Below the pieces are notes generated by a model. That model was not told where the DNA came from. It worked only from the letters and a program-made list of their open reading frames with translations, and did no database searches. Of a stretch of 64,000 bases of DNA, positions 17,459-26,389 are shown in pieces; within the stretch, counting starts at the first letter, position 1, and each line of letters starts with the position of its first letter. The translations under genes were made by a program, and so were the position numbers. The stretch is taken from positions 1-64,000 of the forward strand of contig JAAYDU010000061.1 of the NCBI GenBank assembly GCA_012729095.1, read 5' to 3'. This DNA is from Methanobacteriota archaeon. GTDB taxonomy: Archaea > Thermoplasmatota > Thermoplasmata > Methanomassiliicoccales > UBA472.

Positions 17459-18664
17459 TTGCCATCCACTCCCCGGCCCTATCGCGTCCTGGTGATAACC
17501 CCGGACTATCCACCCCGCTATACCGGCGGCTGCGCGTTCAGTTGCCAGCTGTTGGTGGAAGGGCTGCGGTCCCGCGGCGTGCGCACCGACGTGTGGGCCT
17601 TCAACGGCGATCGTTCTCCCGGCGTAGGGAGCGAGATGGGCGATACCCTGTTCTTCAGAACGTCCCCCACCCTCGGCGGGCTGAACAGGACGGCCTACCG
17701 GGAGCTGCGGAGAAGGGCGCCCGACTGCGACATCATTCACGTGTACAACACCCAGCAGATACCCGCCGCGGTGAGGTACGGCAAGAGGCACGGCAAGAAG
17801 GTAACGGCCACCCTGAACAACCTGGCGCCGGTGTGCACCAATCCCAGCATGTACGTGGAGGGGAAGTGCGCCAACTGCCGTCCCTTGGATTCGCTGTCCT
17901 GCGCCCTGCGCCGCCCCGGCCCTCTACGCATGCGGGCATTCATGCCCTATCACTGGATGCAGTTCATATGGCTGCACCGCCTGTCCCGGAGGGCGGACGG
18001 GTACATAGCACTGTCCGAAGCGACCAGGCAATGCTATCTGGACGCCGGTTACGATCGGTCCCTGATAAGACTGATACCTAACATGTACGACCCCGGGCAG
18101 ATGACCGTGTCCTCTCCGAGGCCCGCTTCCAAGTGGAAAAAGGTCATACTCTACGTGGGAAGGCTGGAGGCTGAGAAGGGGTTGCAGGTCCTTATCAAGG
18201 CGTTCACCGACCTGGGCGAGGGAAACGTGCTGTATATAGTTGGGAAGGGCAACTACGAGCCACAGCTCAAGAGGCTGACCAACGAGCTGGGGCTGGAGGG
18301 CAGGGTCATATTCACCGGTTTCATGGAAAAGGAGGAGATAGGCCGTTACTACGACATGGCCGACGTGTTCGTCCATCCCGCCCTTTGGCCGGAACCTTTC
18401 CCCCGGACCATATTGGAGGCGCTGTCCCACAGGTTGCCCATGCTGGTGTCCGACAGCGGGTCCTCGGCGGCCATACTGGGCAAGGCGGCACTTTCATTCT
18501 CGAACGGAGACGATAAGGACCTGGCCCTTAAGCTGCAACTTTTACTTGATGACGATGACCTGCGGCATCTCACCGTGAAGGCCGGGGAGGAGGTACTGCA
18601 CCGTTTCCATCCGGAAACCGTCATGGCGCAGGTATTGGATTTCTACGATTCCCTCTTTTCCTGA
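17459..18664 (+). CDS. GT4-family glycosyltransferase
   Basis: A 401-residue GT-B fold enzyme. The N-terminal half begins YRVLVITPDYPPRYTGG; the C-terminal half begins KVILYVGRLEAEKGLQVLIKAF and includes ADVFVHPALWPEPFPRTILEALSH, the E-x7-E-like donor-binding region of GT4. It probably transfers a sugar from a nucleotide donor to a surface glycan; the UDP-sugar genes next door suggest the donor. The only suitable start in frame is TTG at 17459. Its 3-prime end overlaps the convergent membrane protein gene by 22 bases. Confidence 0.85.
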   Translation: MPSTPRPYRVLVITPDYPPRYTGGCAFSCQLLVEGLRSRGVRTDVWAFNGDRSPGVGSEMGDTLFFRTSPTLGGLNRTAYRELRRRAPDCDIIHVYNTQQIPAAVRYGKRHGKKVTATLNNLAPVCTNPSMYVEGKCANCRPLDSLSCALRRPGPLRMRAFMPYHWMQFIWLHRLSRRADGYIALSEATRQCYLDAGYDRSLIRLIPNMYDPGQMTVSSPRPASKWKKVILYVGRLEAEKGLQVLIKAFTDLGEGNVLYIVGKGNYEPQLKRLTNELGLEGRVIFTGFMEKEEIGRYYDMADVFVHPALWPEPFPRTILEALSHRLPMLVSDSGSSAAILGKAALSFSNGDDKDLALKLQLLLDDDDLRHLTVKAGEEVLHRFHPETVMAQVLDFYDSLFS

Positions 18665-19941
18665 GGGGGCGGCTCGGGGTTGTCCGGAGCGCTCGTTGCT
18701 TCCGCCGCTTCCCCGGTGTCGCTCTCTGCTTCCGCAACAGCTCCCTCGGTCCTATCGCCCTCTGGAACGCTCTTTTCTTCCGCCGCTTCCCCGGCATCGC
18801 TATCGGGGGTCACCGCGCTCTCCGGCCCGGCCGTCCCGCCATCGCCGGAACCCTCCTCCGGCATCACGCCTTGGACGGCGCTCCCGTCCCCGCCCTTGCG
18901 CTTCTTCCGGGGGGACCTCTTAAGCAGGTCCCTCTGGAACCCGCCCTCCTTCCATTCCGGGCGGTGGAGCAGTAGCTCCAGCACGTAGTACACGATCCAC
19001 AGCGCCATTCCTGCCATGATCAGCAGGAGAAGCCCGGTGTAGTCCAGCCCTATGTCGATCTCCTCGATGGCATCGAAAACGAACTTCCCTTCCAGCCCCA
19101 GCGTCCATATCCAGTACAGCGTGATCAGTACCATGACCAACGCCGGTATCAACCGGGACAGAGATCCGCGGGGATAGAAGCCCTTGAAGAAGGACAGGGC
19201 GGTAAGGGGAATGCCTATCATCAGCATGTGGGGCCCCAGCTCCTCTATGTTCTCAAGCATCGGCCCCATCTCCTCCAGGTCCAGGGAGGAGAACCCCGCC
19301 ACCAGCACGAATATTATGGCCAGGGGAAGCACCACGAAGCTTATCAGGGTGCTTCTGGTCAGCTTCAAACCCTTGAACAGGGAACCGTAGCGGGGCCGGA
19401 GGTCATGGTAGAAGCGATGGTCCTCCGGCCTCTCCAGCTCCTTTGCCGGGATCCTCCCGCCCCCCTCCATCCAGATGCGGCGATGGTCGTACATCTCGGC
19501 GAACTGCATCAGCACCGCCAGTATCGCAGTGAAGAAATAGAGGACGAATAGCAGGTCCAGGTCCAGCTCGAAGGCCTCCCTGGAGATTACATTCTCGGCG
19601 CGGCCGCCCAGCAACATCGAGTAGACGTATACGATCACCAGCACCGCAGCTGTCGTTGCGAAGGCAAATCGCGAGTAGCTCCCCATGGGGTACATGCCCT
19701 TGAGGAACCCGAGCGCCGCGAGGACCACGCCGAAGACCAGGACCAGCATTCTGATCTCGGCCAGAACGTCGACCACCCTCTGCGGCCCGTCCATCTCGGC
19801 GAGCATCATGGTCAGCACGGTGATGAGCACCAGCGGCAGCACCAGGTACTTTACGGCATGCACCGCGGCGGTCACGGCCCCCTTGCCCGGCGAGATGTAA
19901 GCCTTGCCGAACTCTCCAAGGTTCAAAGCCCCGCCCCCCAC
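18643..19941 (-). CDS. Membrane protein with internal duplication and an acidic low-complexity tail
   Basis: A 432-residue protein with about eight helices. Two regions are related: LVFGVVLAALGFLKGMYPMG (about 70-89) and LMIGIPLTALSFFKGFYPRG (about 240-259), each followed by SYSR/SLSR and two more helices. The last about 85 residues are a cytoplasmic or surface tail rich in Glu, Ala, Pro and Gly with repeated GEAAE units. No known family is recognised. The GTG start at 19941 overlaps the upstream gene by 19 bases, so they form an operon. Ends in TAG. Confidence 0.65.
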   Translation of the reverse strand: MGGGALNLGEFGKAYISPGKGAVTAAVHAVKYLVLPLVLITVLTMMLAEMDGPQRVVDVLAEIRMLVLVFGVVLAALGFLKGMYPMGSYSRFAFATTAAVLVIVYVYSMLLGGRAENVISREAFELDLDLLFVLYFFTAILAVLMQFAEMYDHRRIWMEGGGRIPAKELERPEDHRFYHDLRPRYGSLFKGLKLTRSTLISFVVLPLAIIFVLVAGFSSLDLEEMGPMLENIEELGPHMLMIGIPLTALSFFKGFYPRGSLSRLIPALVMVLITLYWIWTLGLEGKFVFDAIEEIDIGLDYTGLLLLIMAGMALWIVYYVLELLLHRPEWKEGGFQRDLLKRSPRKKRKGGDGSAVQGVMPEEGSGDGGTAGPESAVTPDSDAGEAAEEKSVPEGDRTEGAVAEAESDTGEAAEATSAPDNPEPPPQEKRES

Positions 19942-21107
19942 TGCTCGTTCTGCTGCTGCTCGTCGAACCAGGACCAGATGTCATAGTGCAGGGTGACCCT
20001 GGCATTGACCAGGTGGTCACCGTTGTTAAGAAGGTCGTACGTCTCCGGGGTCAGCATTATCCAGGCCTCTTCCCAGACCATGTCCCACATGTCCACAGAA
20101 TAAGATGTCGAACCGTAGAAACCGGTGGAGTCCCAGTACTCTATGGATACACTGGCCTGCTGTCCCATGTATGCCGGGTCGGTCTGGAAGCTGTAGGGTA
20201 TGACCACGTAGTACGAACCGCCCGTTTCCATCAGATACGAGCCGGGCATCATCAGCTGAAGGTTCGTGATCGGCTCTCCCGGCCCTCCGCCGCCTCCCAC
20301 GCTCACGTCCCCCTCGGCATGGTTGGAGCAGTCCAGGAAGAACAGGGTGGTGCGCACGGTGGCGTTGGCGGTGCCGTTCGCCAGGCGGTCGTAGGCCTCC
20401 TGGGAAAGGGGTATCGAGGCCTCTTCGTTCACCTGCTGCGTCAGCTCCACGGTCTGGGTGGCGTTGCTGGTGTAGCCGTACTCGTCACTGTACTCGGTAA
20501 CGGTCACCGCCTGCCGTCCATCCAGGAAGTCGTCGGCGTGGAAGGAGTACGGGACCATGACGAACCTCTCGCCCCCCTCCTCGCGGAGCTGGGCGTTCCA
20601 TGATTCCACCTGCAGGTCGCTGATGAAGGCGTCCCACTCCATGTCGGTCATGACCTTCACCTCCATGCTGACCAGGTCCATCGCGTACTTGGCCGAGACC
20701 TGCAGGTCGAGGGCCATCTCCGTACCGTTGAAAATGATGTCGGAACGGTCCTGGCGGTCCATGTCCATGAGGTCCAGCTCCATCCCTATGGGGACCTCGG
20801 TGTCCCCGCCGGCCTTTATGTCCACCGGGTCGCTGGAACTTACCGCGATCACGTCCCCGTTGGCCTCCTTGAAGGTGAACACCACCGTCATGTCGTTTAT
20901 GTCGAAGAAACCGTCATTGGTGACCAGCAGGGGAACGGACATGGTCAGGGTGGTACCGGTGAACTCCCAGGAGCCTTCCTCCCCGGTGTCCATGTCCACT
21001 CCCAGGTCGCCTGTGATGAGGGGGAGCACGCTGAGGACGACTATCGCCGCCACGATCACTTTGAAGGCTATTATGCCCAACCTGGTGGCCAACAGGGGCA
21101 GCTTCAT
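19923..21107 (-). CDS. Membrane-anchored extracytoplasmic protein of unknown function
   Basis: A 394-residue protein with one N-terminal hydrophobic segment (about residues 8-32, LGIIAFKVIVAAIVVLSVLP) and then a long, acidic, Thr/Ser-rich, beta-type ectodomain. It contains NxT/S sequons such as NGTAN and NATQT, consistent with glycosylation. Two segments look repeated: one starting FVMVPYSFHADDFLDGRQ and the other YYVVIPYSFQTDPAYMGQQ, each followed by a TVE/SVE-type strand and an aromatic tail, suggesting a duplicated beta-domain. It is cotranscribed with the multi-helix protein downstream, perhaps as one surface complex. Confidence 0.65.
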   Translation of the reverse strand: MKLPLLATRLGIIAFKVIVAAIVVLSVLPLITGDLGVDMDTGEEGSWEFTGTTLTMSVPLLVTNDGFFDINDMTVVFTFKEANGDVIAVSSSDPVDIKAGGDTEVPIGMELDLMDMDRQDRSDIIFNGTEMALDLQVSAKYAMDLVSMEVKVMTDMEWDAFISDLQVESWNAQLREEGGERFVMVPYSFHADDFLDGRQAVTVTEYSDEYGYTSNATQTVELTQQVNEEASIPLSQEAYDRLANGTANATVRTTLFFLDCSNHAEGDVSVGGGGGPGEPITNLQLMMPGSYLMETGGSYYVVIPYSFQTDPAYMGQQASVSIEYWDSTGFYGSTSYSVDMWDMVWEEAWIMLTPETYDLLNNGDHLVNARVTLHYDIWSWFDEQQQNEQWGAGL

Positions 21108-21211
21108 GCAGGAACAAAGGTGAGTGGTTCCTAATGAACCTATGCCGCTGCCAGTCGCCGGCCCGGAACCAGGGCGTAAAGTTAATTGGTATCGGGAGCA
21201 TAGGTCTGGGC

Positions 21212-21706
21212 GTGAGCGAGATCAGGGTAAGGAAGCGCAAGCGGCTTCGGGAGAAGGACCTGAAGGCCCTGTCGGATGGGCTGCTATCCGCCACTGGCGT
21301 GGAGGTCATAGGCCCCAAGGACACGGTGGACATCGCCGAGGGTCCGGACTGCGAGCTGATAATCATCAATAACGTGATCGAGGGAATGATCGTGGAGGGC
21401 CGCCCGTTCCCCACCATAAGGGGGCTTCTGAGGAACATTGCCATTAAGAGCTTCGTCACGGTGGACATGGGCGCCGTGCCCTACGTCACGAACGGCGCGG
21501 ACGTCATGGCCCCGGGCATAGTGGAGGTCGACCCCGATATCAAGGAGGGTGACATGGTATGGATAAGGGACGTTACCCACAAGCGCCCCCTCGCCGTGGG
21601 CAGGGCGCTGGTGCCGGCCGAGGTGATGGCGGTCAAGACGTCAGGGAAGGCCATCAAGAACCTCCATTACGTTGGCGACAAGATTTGGAAGTACGATGAA
21701 AGGTGA
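21212..21706 (+). CDS. PUA-domain RNA-binding protein (MCT-1/Tma20-like)
   Basis: A 164-residue protein with a basic N-terminus (RVRKRKRLREKDLKAL), a pre-PUA-like region and a C-terminal PUA domain (about residues 80-155) with VTVDMGAVPYVTNGADVMAPGIVEVDPDIKEGDMVWI, a textbook PUA pattern. Archaeal homologs are related to MCT-1/Tma20 translation factors and to tRNA-guanine transglycosylase PUA modules. The GTG at 21212 is preferred because the AAAGTTAATTGG box at 21178-21189 would start transcription just before it. The longer frame begins at 21134. Confidence 0.8.
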   Translation: MSEIRVRKRKRLREKDLKALSDGLLSATGVEVIGPKDTVDIAEGPDCELIIINNVIEGMIVEGRPFPTIRGLLRNIAIKSFVTVDMGAVPYVTNGADVMAPGIVEVDPDIKEGDMVWIRDVTHKRPLAVGRALVPAEVMAVKTSGKAIKNLHYVGDKIWKYDER

Positions 21707-21785
21707 GCTCCCGGCCACCGCTGGGATGGTATTCAGATAGATTAATATTGATTAGATGCCATAACTCAGGCAACCGAGGGATGCA

Positions 21786-22163
21786 ATGCCGATTCTAAAG
21801 AAACCGCTGGGAAAGGGGAAGGAAGATGTCAAGAGCGTGGAGACCGACCAGTACATCGATCTTGGCGCCCTGTACTTCCAGGAGGAGAGCACCGTCTCCG
21901 CCGGGGGCATCAAGGTGGCCGAGATATACCGCTACGAGGACGTGGGTCCTATAACCCAGCCGGTGTATCAGGGCAACATACTCATGATCGACTATTCCCC
22001 GATAGCCAATGACCAGAATACCTTGAAGCGCATAACGAACGAGCTGAAGTCGGTGGCCAGGGATACCAACGGGGACGTGGCCGCCATTGGCAACAACTTC
22101 ATCGTGGTGGCGCCGAACGGCATCCGCATCGACCGGAAGAAGATAAAGGGCGGCTACCAGTAG
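21786..22163 (+). CDS. sepF: Cell division protein SepF (archaeal)
   Basis: A 125-residue SepF protein. A short N-terminal membrane-binding stretch (MPILKKPLGKGK) is followed by the DUF552 fold with VAEIYRYEDVGPITQPVYQGNILMIDY and the glycine turn GDVAAIGNNFIVVAPNGIRI. In archaea SepF anchors FtsZ to the membrane. A Shine-Dalgarno GAGGG (21777-21781) precedes the ATG and a TATA box AGATTAATATTG (21738-21749) lies upstream. It stops at TAG and is followed by a GC hairpin plus T-run. Confidence 0.92.
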   Translation: MPILKKPLGKGKEDVKSVETDQYIDLGALYFQEESTVSAGGIKVAEIYRYEDVGPITQPVYQGNILMIDYSPIANDQNTLKRITNELKSVARDTNGDVAAIGNNFIVVAPNGIRIDRKKIKGGYQ

Positions 22164-22169
22164 ACCCCA

Positions 22170-22200
22170 GGCCCCCTCCCGGGGCCCCAGCTCATTTTTT
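22170..22200 (+). terminator. Hairpin and T-run after sepF
   Basis: GGCCCC-CTCCC-GGGGCC at 22170-22186 is followed by ATTTTTT at 22194-22200, seven bases after the sepF stop. The T-run is the archaeal termination signal. Confidence 0.6.
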
Positions 22201-22203
22201 CCC

Positions 22204-23520
22204 ATGTCCGTGCAGAAGATAATACACGACAGCGTACATGGCAGCGTCAGGGTGGACGGCGCTTTCCTGGAGCTTTTGCACCGTCCGGAGATGCAGCGGC
22301 TGCACGGGGTGAAGCAGCTCGGCCTGGCACATCTCGTTTTCCCGGGCGCCAACCACACCCGGTTCGAGCACTCCCTGGGCACCTATCACGTGGCCGATCT
22401 CATGTGCTCCGCGCTAGAGCTCGACAGGGAGGACCGCGACCAGGCTCTGGCCTCGGCTCTGCTGCACGACCTGGGGCACGCCCCCTTCTCCCACACGCTC
22501 GAGGAAGTGCTTGAGAACCGGTTCTCCATGGACCACATGGAAATCGGGGCTTCCCTTGTCGACGGTCGAAGGAGCGTACTGCGGCCGGGGGAGGAGGACC
22601 TCATCGGTTGCAGGGAGACCATAGCCGAGCTGCTGGAGCGGCACGGCATTTCGGCCGAGGCGGTCTCCGACATAATCGTCTCGCCGGGACACAAGTCCCG
22701 CCGCGGGCAGCGCATGATAACCGAGACGAGCGGGCAATCGCACTTCAATTCCCACGATCACCTGAACCAGATGCTGCACGGTCCGGTGGACGCCGATCAG
22801 ATGGACTATCTTCTGCGCGACTCCCACTATACGGGCGTGGCCCACGGCACCATCGATATAGACCGCATCATACACACCATCGCGCTGCATCATGGCGACA
22901 TCGTCGTTAAAAAGAACGGCATGGTGGCCGCCGAGGGCCTGATGGTGGCCCGCGCCCTCATGTACACCTCAGTATACTTCCACAAGACCGTGCGCATAGC
23001 CGAGATGATGCTGTGCAAGGCGGTGGAGGCGGCGGACGATTCCATAGCCGACGGGCTGCAGATGGAGAACGACGCCTCGCTCATCGAAAGGCTGGTGGCG
23101 CAGGGCGGCCGTCCCCGTAGGATAGTCACCCTGCTGCGATATCGCCACCTTTACAAGCGCGCCTTCTCCGTTTACGTTCCGGACATGGGCGATGAGGACG
23201 CCGAAAGGCTGCTGCCCATCACCGAGTACCGCCGCCGAAAGTCCGCCGAGGCCATGATCGCCGACCGGGCGGGGGTGGACACATCCGAGGTGATCCTTGA
23301 CGTCCCATCCAAGCAGCTCATCACCGGGGAGATGCGCCTGGGCAAGACGGAGGTGCCCATACTGAACGGGGAAAAGGTGAGGCCCCTGACCCGGCTCAGC
23401 CCGGTCAGCAAGGCCCTGCAGTCCCGGGGGGTGCACGACTGGGCGGTCATGGTGTCCTGTCCCGAACGACACGTGGAAAGGGTGGAGAAGGCCGCCATAA
23501 GGACCTTGGGCGACCTCTAG
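22204..23520 (+). CDS. HD-domain phosphohydrolase (dGTPase-like)
   Basis: A 438-residue metal-dependent hydrolase. The HD signature is split as usual: HTRFEHSLGTYHVADLM (first His), ALLHDLGHAPFSHTLE (HD pair), and a later D in VDADQMDYLLRDSHYTG. This is the COG1078 type related to SAMHD1 and dGTPases, which hydrolyse dNTPs or other nucleotides. The C-terminal about 170 residues are a helical/alpha-beta extension. It begins 40 bases after sepF, separated by a terminator. It ends in TAG, sharing the CTAG with rtcB. Confidence 0.88.
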   Translation: MSVQKIIHDSVHGSVRVDGAFLELLHRPEMQRLHGVKQLGLAHLVFPGANHTRFEHSLGTYHVADLMCSALELDREDRDQALASALLHDLGHAPFSHTLEEVLENRFSMDHMEIGASLVDGRRSVLRPGEEDLIGCRETIAELLERHGISAEAVSDIIVSPGHKSRRGQRMITETSGQSHFNSHDHLNQMLHGPVDADQMDYLLRDSHYTGVAHGTIDIDRIIHTIALHHGDIVVKKNGMVAAEGLMVARALMYTSVYFHKTVRIAEMMLCKAVEAADDSIADGLQMENDASLIERLVAQGGRPRRIVTLLRYRHLYKRAFSVYVPDMGDEDAERLLPITEYRRRKSAEAMIADRAGVDTSEVILDVPSKQLITGEMRLGKTEVPILNGEKVRPLTRLSPVSKALQSRGVHDWAVMVSCPERHVERVEKAAIRTLGDL

Positions 23521-24971
23521 CCCTTCATGACCCCGATGGGCGTGAGCTTGGCCACAGGCCGGGAGAGCCCTGCGCCGACCACTACCCTGATCACGTCGTC
23601 TATGTCCTTGTAGGCACCCGGAGCCTCCTCTTGAATGCCGTCCCTGGTGCTTCCCTTGAGGTATATCCCCTTGGATTCCATCTCGCTCGTTATGGACCTG
23701 ACGGAATAGGTGCGTATGGCCGCCTCCCTCGACATGGTCCGGCCGGCGCCGTGGCAGGTGGACCCGAACGACTCCTGCATGGCGCGCTCCGTGCCGACCA
23801 GTACGTACGAGCCTGTACCCATGTCCCCCGGTATCAGCACCGGCTGCCCCACCGGACGGTATATGGACGGAACGTCCGGGTGCCCGGCCGGGAATGCCCT
23901 TGTCGCGCCCTTCCGATGCACGTACACCTTGCGGCGCCTACCCTCGTAGCTATGCTCCTCGACCTTGGCGATGTTGTGCGCAACGTCGTAGACCAGGTCC
24001 ATACCCATGTCCTCGGCGCTGCGGCCGAACACTTTCTCGAAGGACTGGCGGACCCGATGCATTATCATCTGCCGGTTGGCCCAAGCGTAGTTGGCCCCGC
24101 AGGCCATGGCCGCGTGATAGTCCTGCCCCTCCTTGGAGTTCACCGGGGCGCAGGCAAGTTGCCGGTCCGGCAAGCGGATGTTGCGGTCCTTGACCGACCT
24201 CTCCATTACCTGCAGGTAATCCGTGGCGATCTGATGCCCGCAGCCGCGGGAGCCGCAATGTATGGACACGGTGACCTGTCCCTCCTCCACCATCCCGAAG
24301 GCCTTGGCGGCCACGGGATCGAATATCCTCTCCACCCTGTCCACCTCAAGGAAGTGGTTGCCGGAACCCAGTGAACCGACCTGGGGCACGCCGCGCTGCT
24401 TCGCTTTGGCGGAAACCTTGGAGGCGTCGGCGTTCTTCATGCGGCCGTTCTCCTCTGTGCGAACGAGGTCCTCCTCCCAGCCGAAACCCTCGGACACCGC
24501 CCATTCCGCGCCCTCTTCCAGGATACGGTCAATATGGTTCGCCGCCACACCGGTCACGCCTTTGGAGCCCACCCCGGCCGGCACGTTCTTGAAGAGCGTG
24601 TCTATGAGGTCCTTGATCCTCGGCCTCACATCATGGTCGCGCAGGCCAGTGGTGATAAGCCTCACCCCGCAGTTGATGTCGAAACCGATACCTCCGGGGG
24701 AGATCACCCCCTCCTCGGCGTCCATTGCCGCCACGCCGCCGATGGGGAAACCGTATCCCCAGTGTATGTCGGGCATGGCCATGGAGCTTCCGACGATCCC
24801 GGGCAGGCAGGCCACGTTGGCGGCCTGTTCCGGCGAGTTGTCGGAGATGATCGCCTTTATCATCCTCTCGTCCGCGAATATGATCGCGTCCCCCTTCATG
24901 CACTCCTTGTAGGAGCGGGGGATCCTCCAGCGAAAATCGTCAACCTTTTCCAGCGGACCGTTCCAGCTCAT
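23517..24971 (-). CDS. rtcB: tRNA-splicing ligase RtcB
   Basis: A 484-residue GTP-dependent RNA ligase that joins 2-prime,3-prime-cyclic phosphate and 5-prime-OH ends of tRNA halves. Key motifs: PDIHWGYGFPIGGVAAMD, the Mn-binding DINCGVRLI with its Cys, GSGNHFLEVD, HCGSRGCGHQ and the guanylylation-region VYHRKG/HGAGR equivalents (VYVHRKGATRAFPAGH, CHGAGRTMSR with the nucleophilic His). Archaeal tRNA introns make this essential. Start ATG at 24971. It overlaps the HD hydrolase tail-to-tail by the palindrome CTAG. Confidence 0.96.
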   Translation of the reverse strand: MSWNGPLEKVDDFRWRIPRSYKECMKGDAIIFADERMIKAIISDNSPEQAANVACLPGIVGSSMAMPDIHWGYGFPIGGVAAMDAEEGVISPGGIGFDINCGVRLITTGLRDHDVRPRIKDLIDTLFKNVPAGVGSKGVTGVAANHIDRILEEGAEWAVSEGFGWEEDLVRTEENGRMKNADASKVSAKAKQRGVPQVGSLGSGNHFLEVDRVERIFDPVAAKAFGMVEEGQVTVSIHCGSRGCGHQIATDYLQVMERSVKDRNIRLPDRQLACAPVNSKEGQDYHAAMACGANYAWANRQMIMHRVRQSFEKVFGRSAEDMGMDLVYDVAHNIAKVEEHSYEGRRRKVYVHRKGATRAFPAGHPDVPSIYRPVGQPVLIPGDMGTGSYVLVGTERAMQESFGSTCHGAGRTMSREAAIRTYSVRSITSEMESKGIYLKGSTRDGIQEEAPGAYKDIDDVIRVVVGAGLSRPVAKLTPIGVMKG

Positions 24972-25097
24972 TTCTTCAACCTCGGACAAAAACCCATGCA
25001 GCTTCCCTGATTTATAGGAAACCCCCAGGTTCGTTCCTTCAGGTGATAACCGGCGAACACCATTAATAGCCGTTCCTAGCATAGATGCAAAAAGTCC

Positions 25098-26261
25098 ATG
25101 GTCGAGCTAAGCCCACTGGCGCCCGCCTTCATTGTTCTGGCCCTGTCCAAGGTCACCCTCGGGTCCTACGTGCTCATGAAGGGGCGACTATCGCCGGTCA
25201 ACCGCTACTTCTTCCTGCTCACCCTTCTGGCGGGTGCGGGCAGCGTGCTGGACCTGATGGTGGCCAGCCTCGGTTCCGAAAGGCAGGCCGCCCTGGCCTT
25301 CCGGGTGCTGGTGTTCATGCTCATCATCGAGATGGGCGTGGCCTATCGCCTGAGCACCATGGTGCCCCACACCGTGGCCATGCCCCTGTTCGGCAGCAAA
25401 CGGTGGGCTTACGAGGCAAGCGTCACGTCAGTGGCCCTGGCCATGTCGCTGTCCGTAGGGGGCATGGTGAGCGACCAGTATGGATGGGTGCCGGATAGCG
25501 AACTGCCCTTCGCCGCGTTGACCGTTCTTCTCATCGCATACCTGGCGCTGCTGCTCACCACCCTGCATCGCAGATGGGGCGGTCTGAAGGGTCTCTTGAA
25601 GCGGCAGGCGGTACTGTTCACCTGCGCCCTGGCCGTTCCGGCCGTGGTGATGATCGGAACCATGGCCCTTTCCACGGCCGGTTTCCCCCGCATCCACGGT
25701 CTCGGAGAGCTGGTCTCCGTGGCGGCGGTGGCCTACGGCATCGTCCGTTACCAGCTGTTCATCCCTCCCCGCGTGAACGAAGAGGTCGTCCTTCACCGTC
25801 CGGTCCCCTCTCTCGCAAAGGGCAGGGCATACCTCTTCGAGATGGAGACCCCCGACCGCATGTTCGAATCGGCGGTGCACGAGATGAACGGGGGTATGTC
25901 CGCTTTCTTCATCGCCAGGACGCACCCCGATCAGCTGCGGGCGAGGTATCGGCTGACGCACACGCCCATAATATGGCTGGCCACCACGCCCGGTCCTGAC
26001 CGGGTGAACCCCTCCAACGTGCAGATGCTCATGCACATGACCACCGAGTTCGTGCGCAGGGCCCCCTCCGTCATCGCATTGGAGGGCCTGGAATACCTGA
26101 TGGTGAACAATGACCTGAACCGGGTGCTCAAGTTCCTAGGCCAGCTCCGCGACGAGGTCATCGTGGAAGGCTCGATACTGCTGGTGGCCGTGGACGCTCG
26201 GACGCTCACGGACAGGCAGAGGGCGATACTGGAGCGGGAGCTGGAAGTGATCAAGGAATGA
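25098..26261 (+). CDS. Seven-helix membrane protein with C-terminal DUF835 domain
   Basis: A 387-residue protein: residues about 1-225 hold seven hydrophobic helices similar to the 7TM sensor modules of archaeal histidine kinases, and residues about 240-387 form a DUF835 domain containing NPSNVQMLMHMTTEF, VIALEGLEYLMVNN and LLVAVDARTLTDRQRAIL. DUF835 proteins are abundant in Thermoplasmatota and methanogens and are thought to act in signalling, though the ligand is unknown. ATG at 25098 follows a TATA-like CATTAATAG (about 25060). Confidence 0.85.
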   Translation: MVELSPLAPAFIVLALSKVTLGSYVLMKGRLSPVNRYFFLLTLLAGAGSVLDLMVASLGSERQAALAFRVLVFMLIIEMGVAYRLSTMVPHTVAMPLFGSKRWAYEASVTSVALAMSLSVGGMVSDQYGWVPDSELPFAALTVLLIAYLALLLTTLHRRWGGLKGLLKRQAVLFTCALAVPAVVMIGTMALSTAGFPRIHGLGELVSVAAVAYGIVRYQLFIPPRVNEEVVLHRPVPSLAKGRAYLFEMETPDRMFESAVHEMNGGMSAFFIARTHPDQLRARYRLTHTPIIWLATTPGPDRVNPSNVQMLMHMTTEFVRRAPSVIALEGLEYLMVNNDLNRVLKFLGQLRDEVIVEGSILLVAVDARTLTDRQRAILERELEVIKE

Positions 26262-26267
26262 AAAAGG

Positions 26268-26342
26268 GGCCGAGACCGCGATTTGAACGCGAGTCCGGGG
26301 ATCCACAATCCCCAAGGATAACCAGGCTACCCCATCCCGGCC
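26268..26342 (-). tRNA. tRNA-His(GUG)
   Basis: Read on the minus strand the sequence folds into a cloverleaf. Acceptor GCCGGGA pairs with TCTCGGC (one G-T), the D arm is GGGGTAGCCTGGTTATCC, the anticodon stem GGGGA/TCCCC encloses the loop TTGTGGA with anticodon GTG, and the T-loop is TTCAAAT. The C at the discriminator position and an encoded G at position -1 are both hallmarks of tRNA-His. No intron is seen and CCA is not encoded. TTTTT follows the 3-prime end and an AT-rich TATA (ATATTTATTAAG, about 26370-26383) lies upstream. Confidence 0.95.
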
Positions 26343-26389
26343 ATGTTGAAGCTTCAGCAATGCATCAAGCTTAATAAATATTCGCCCGC

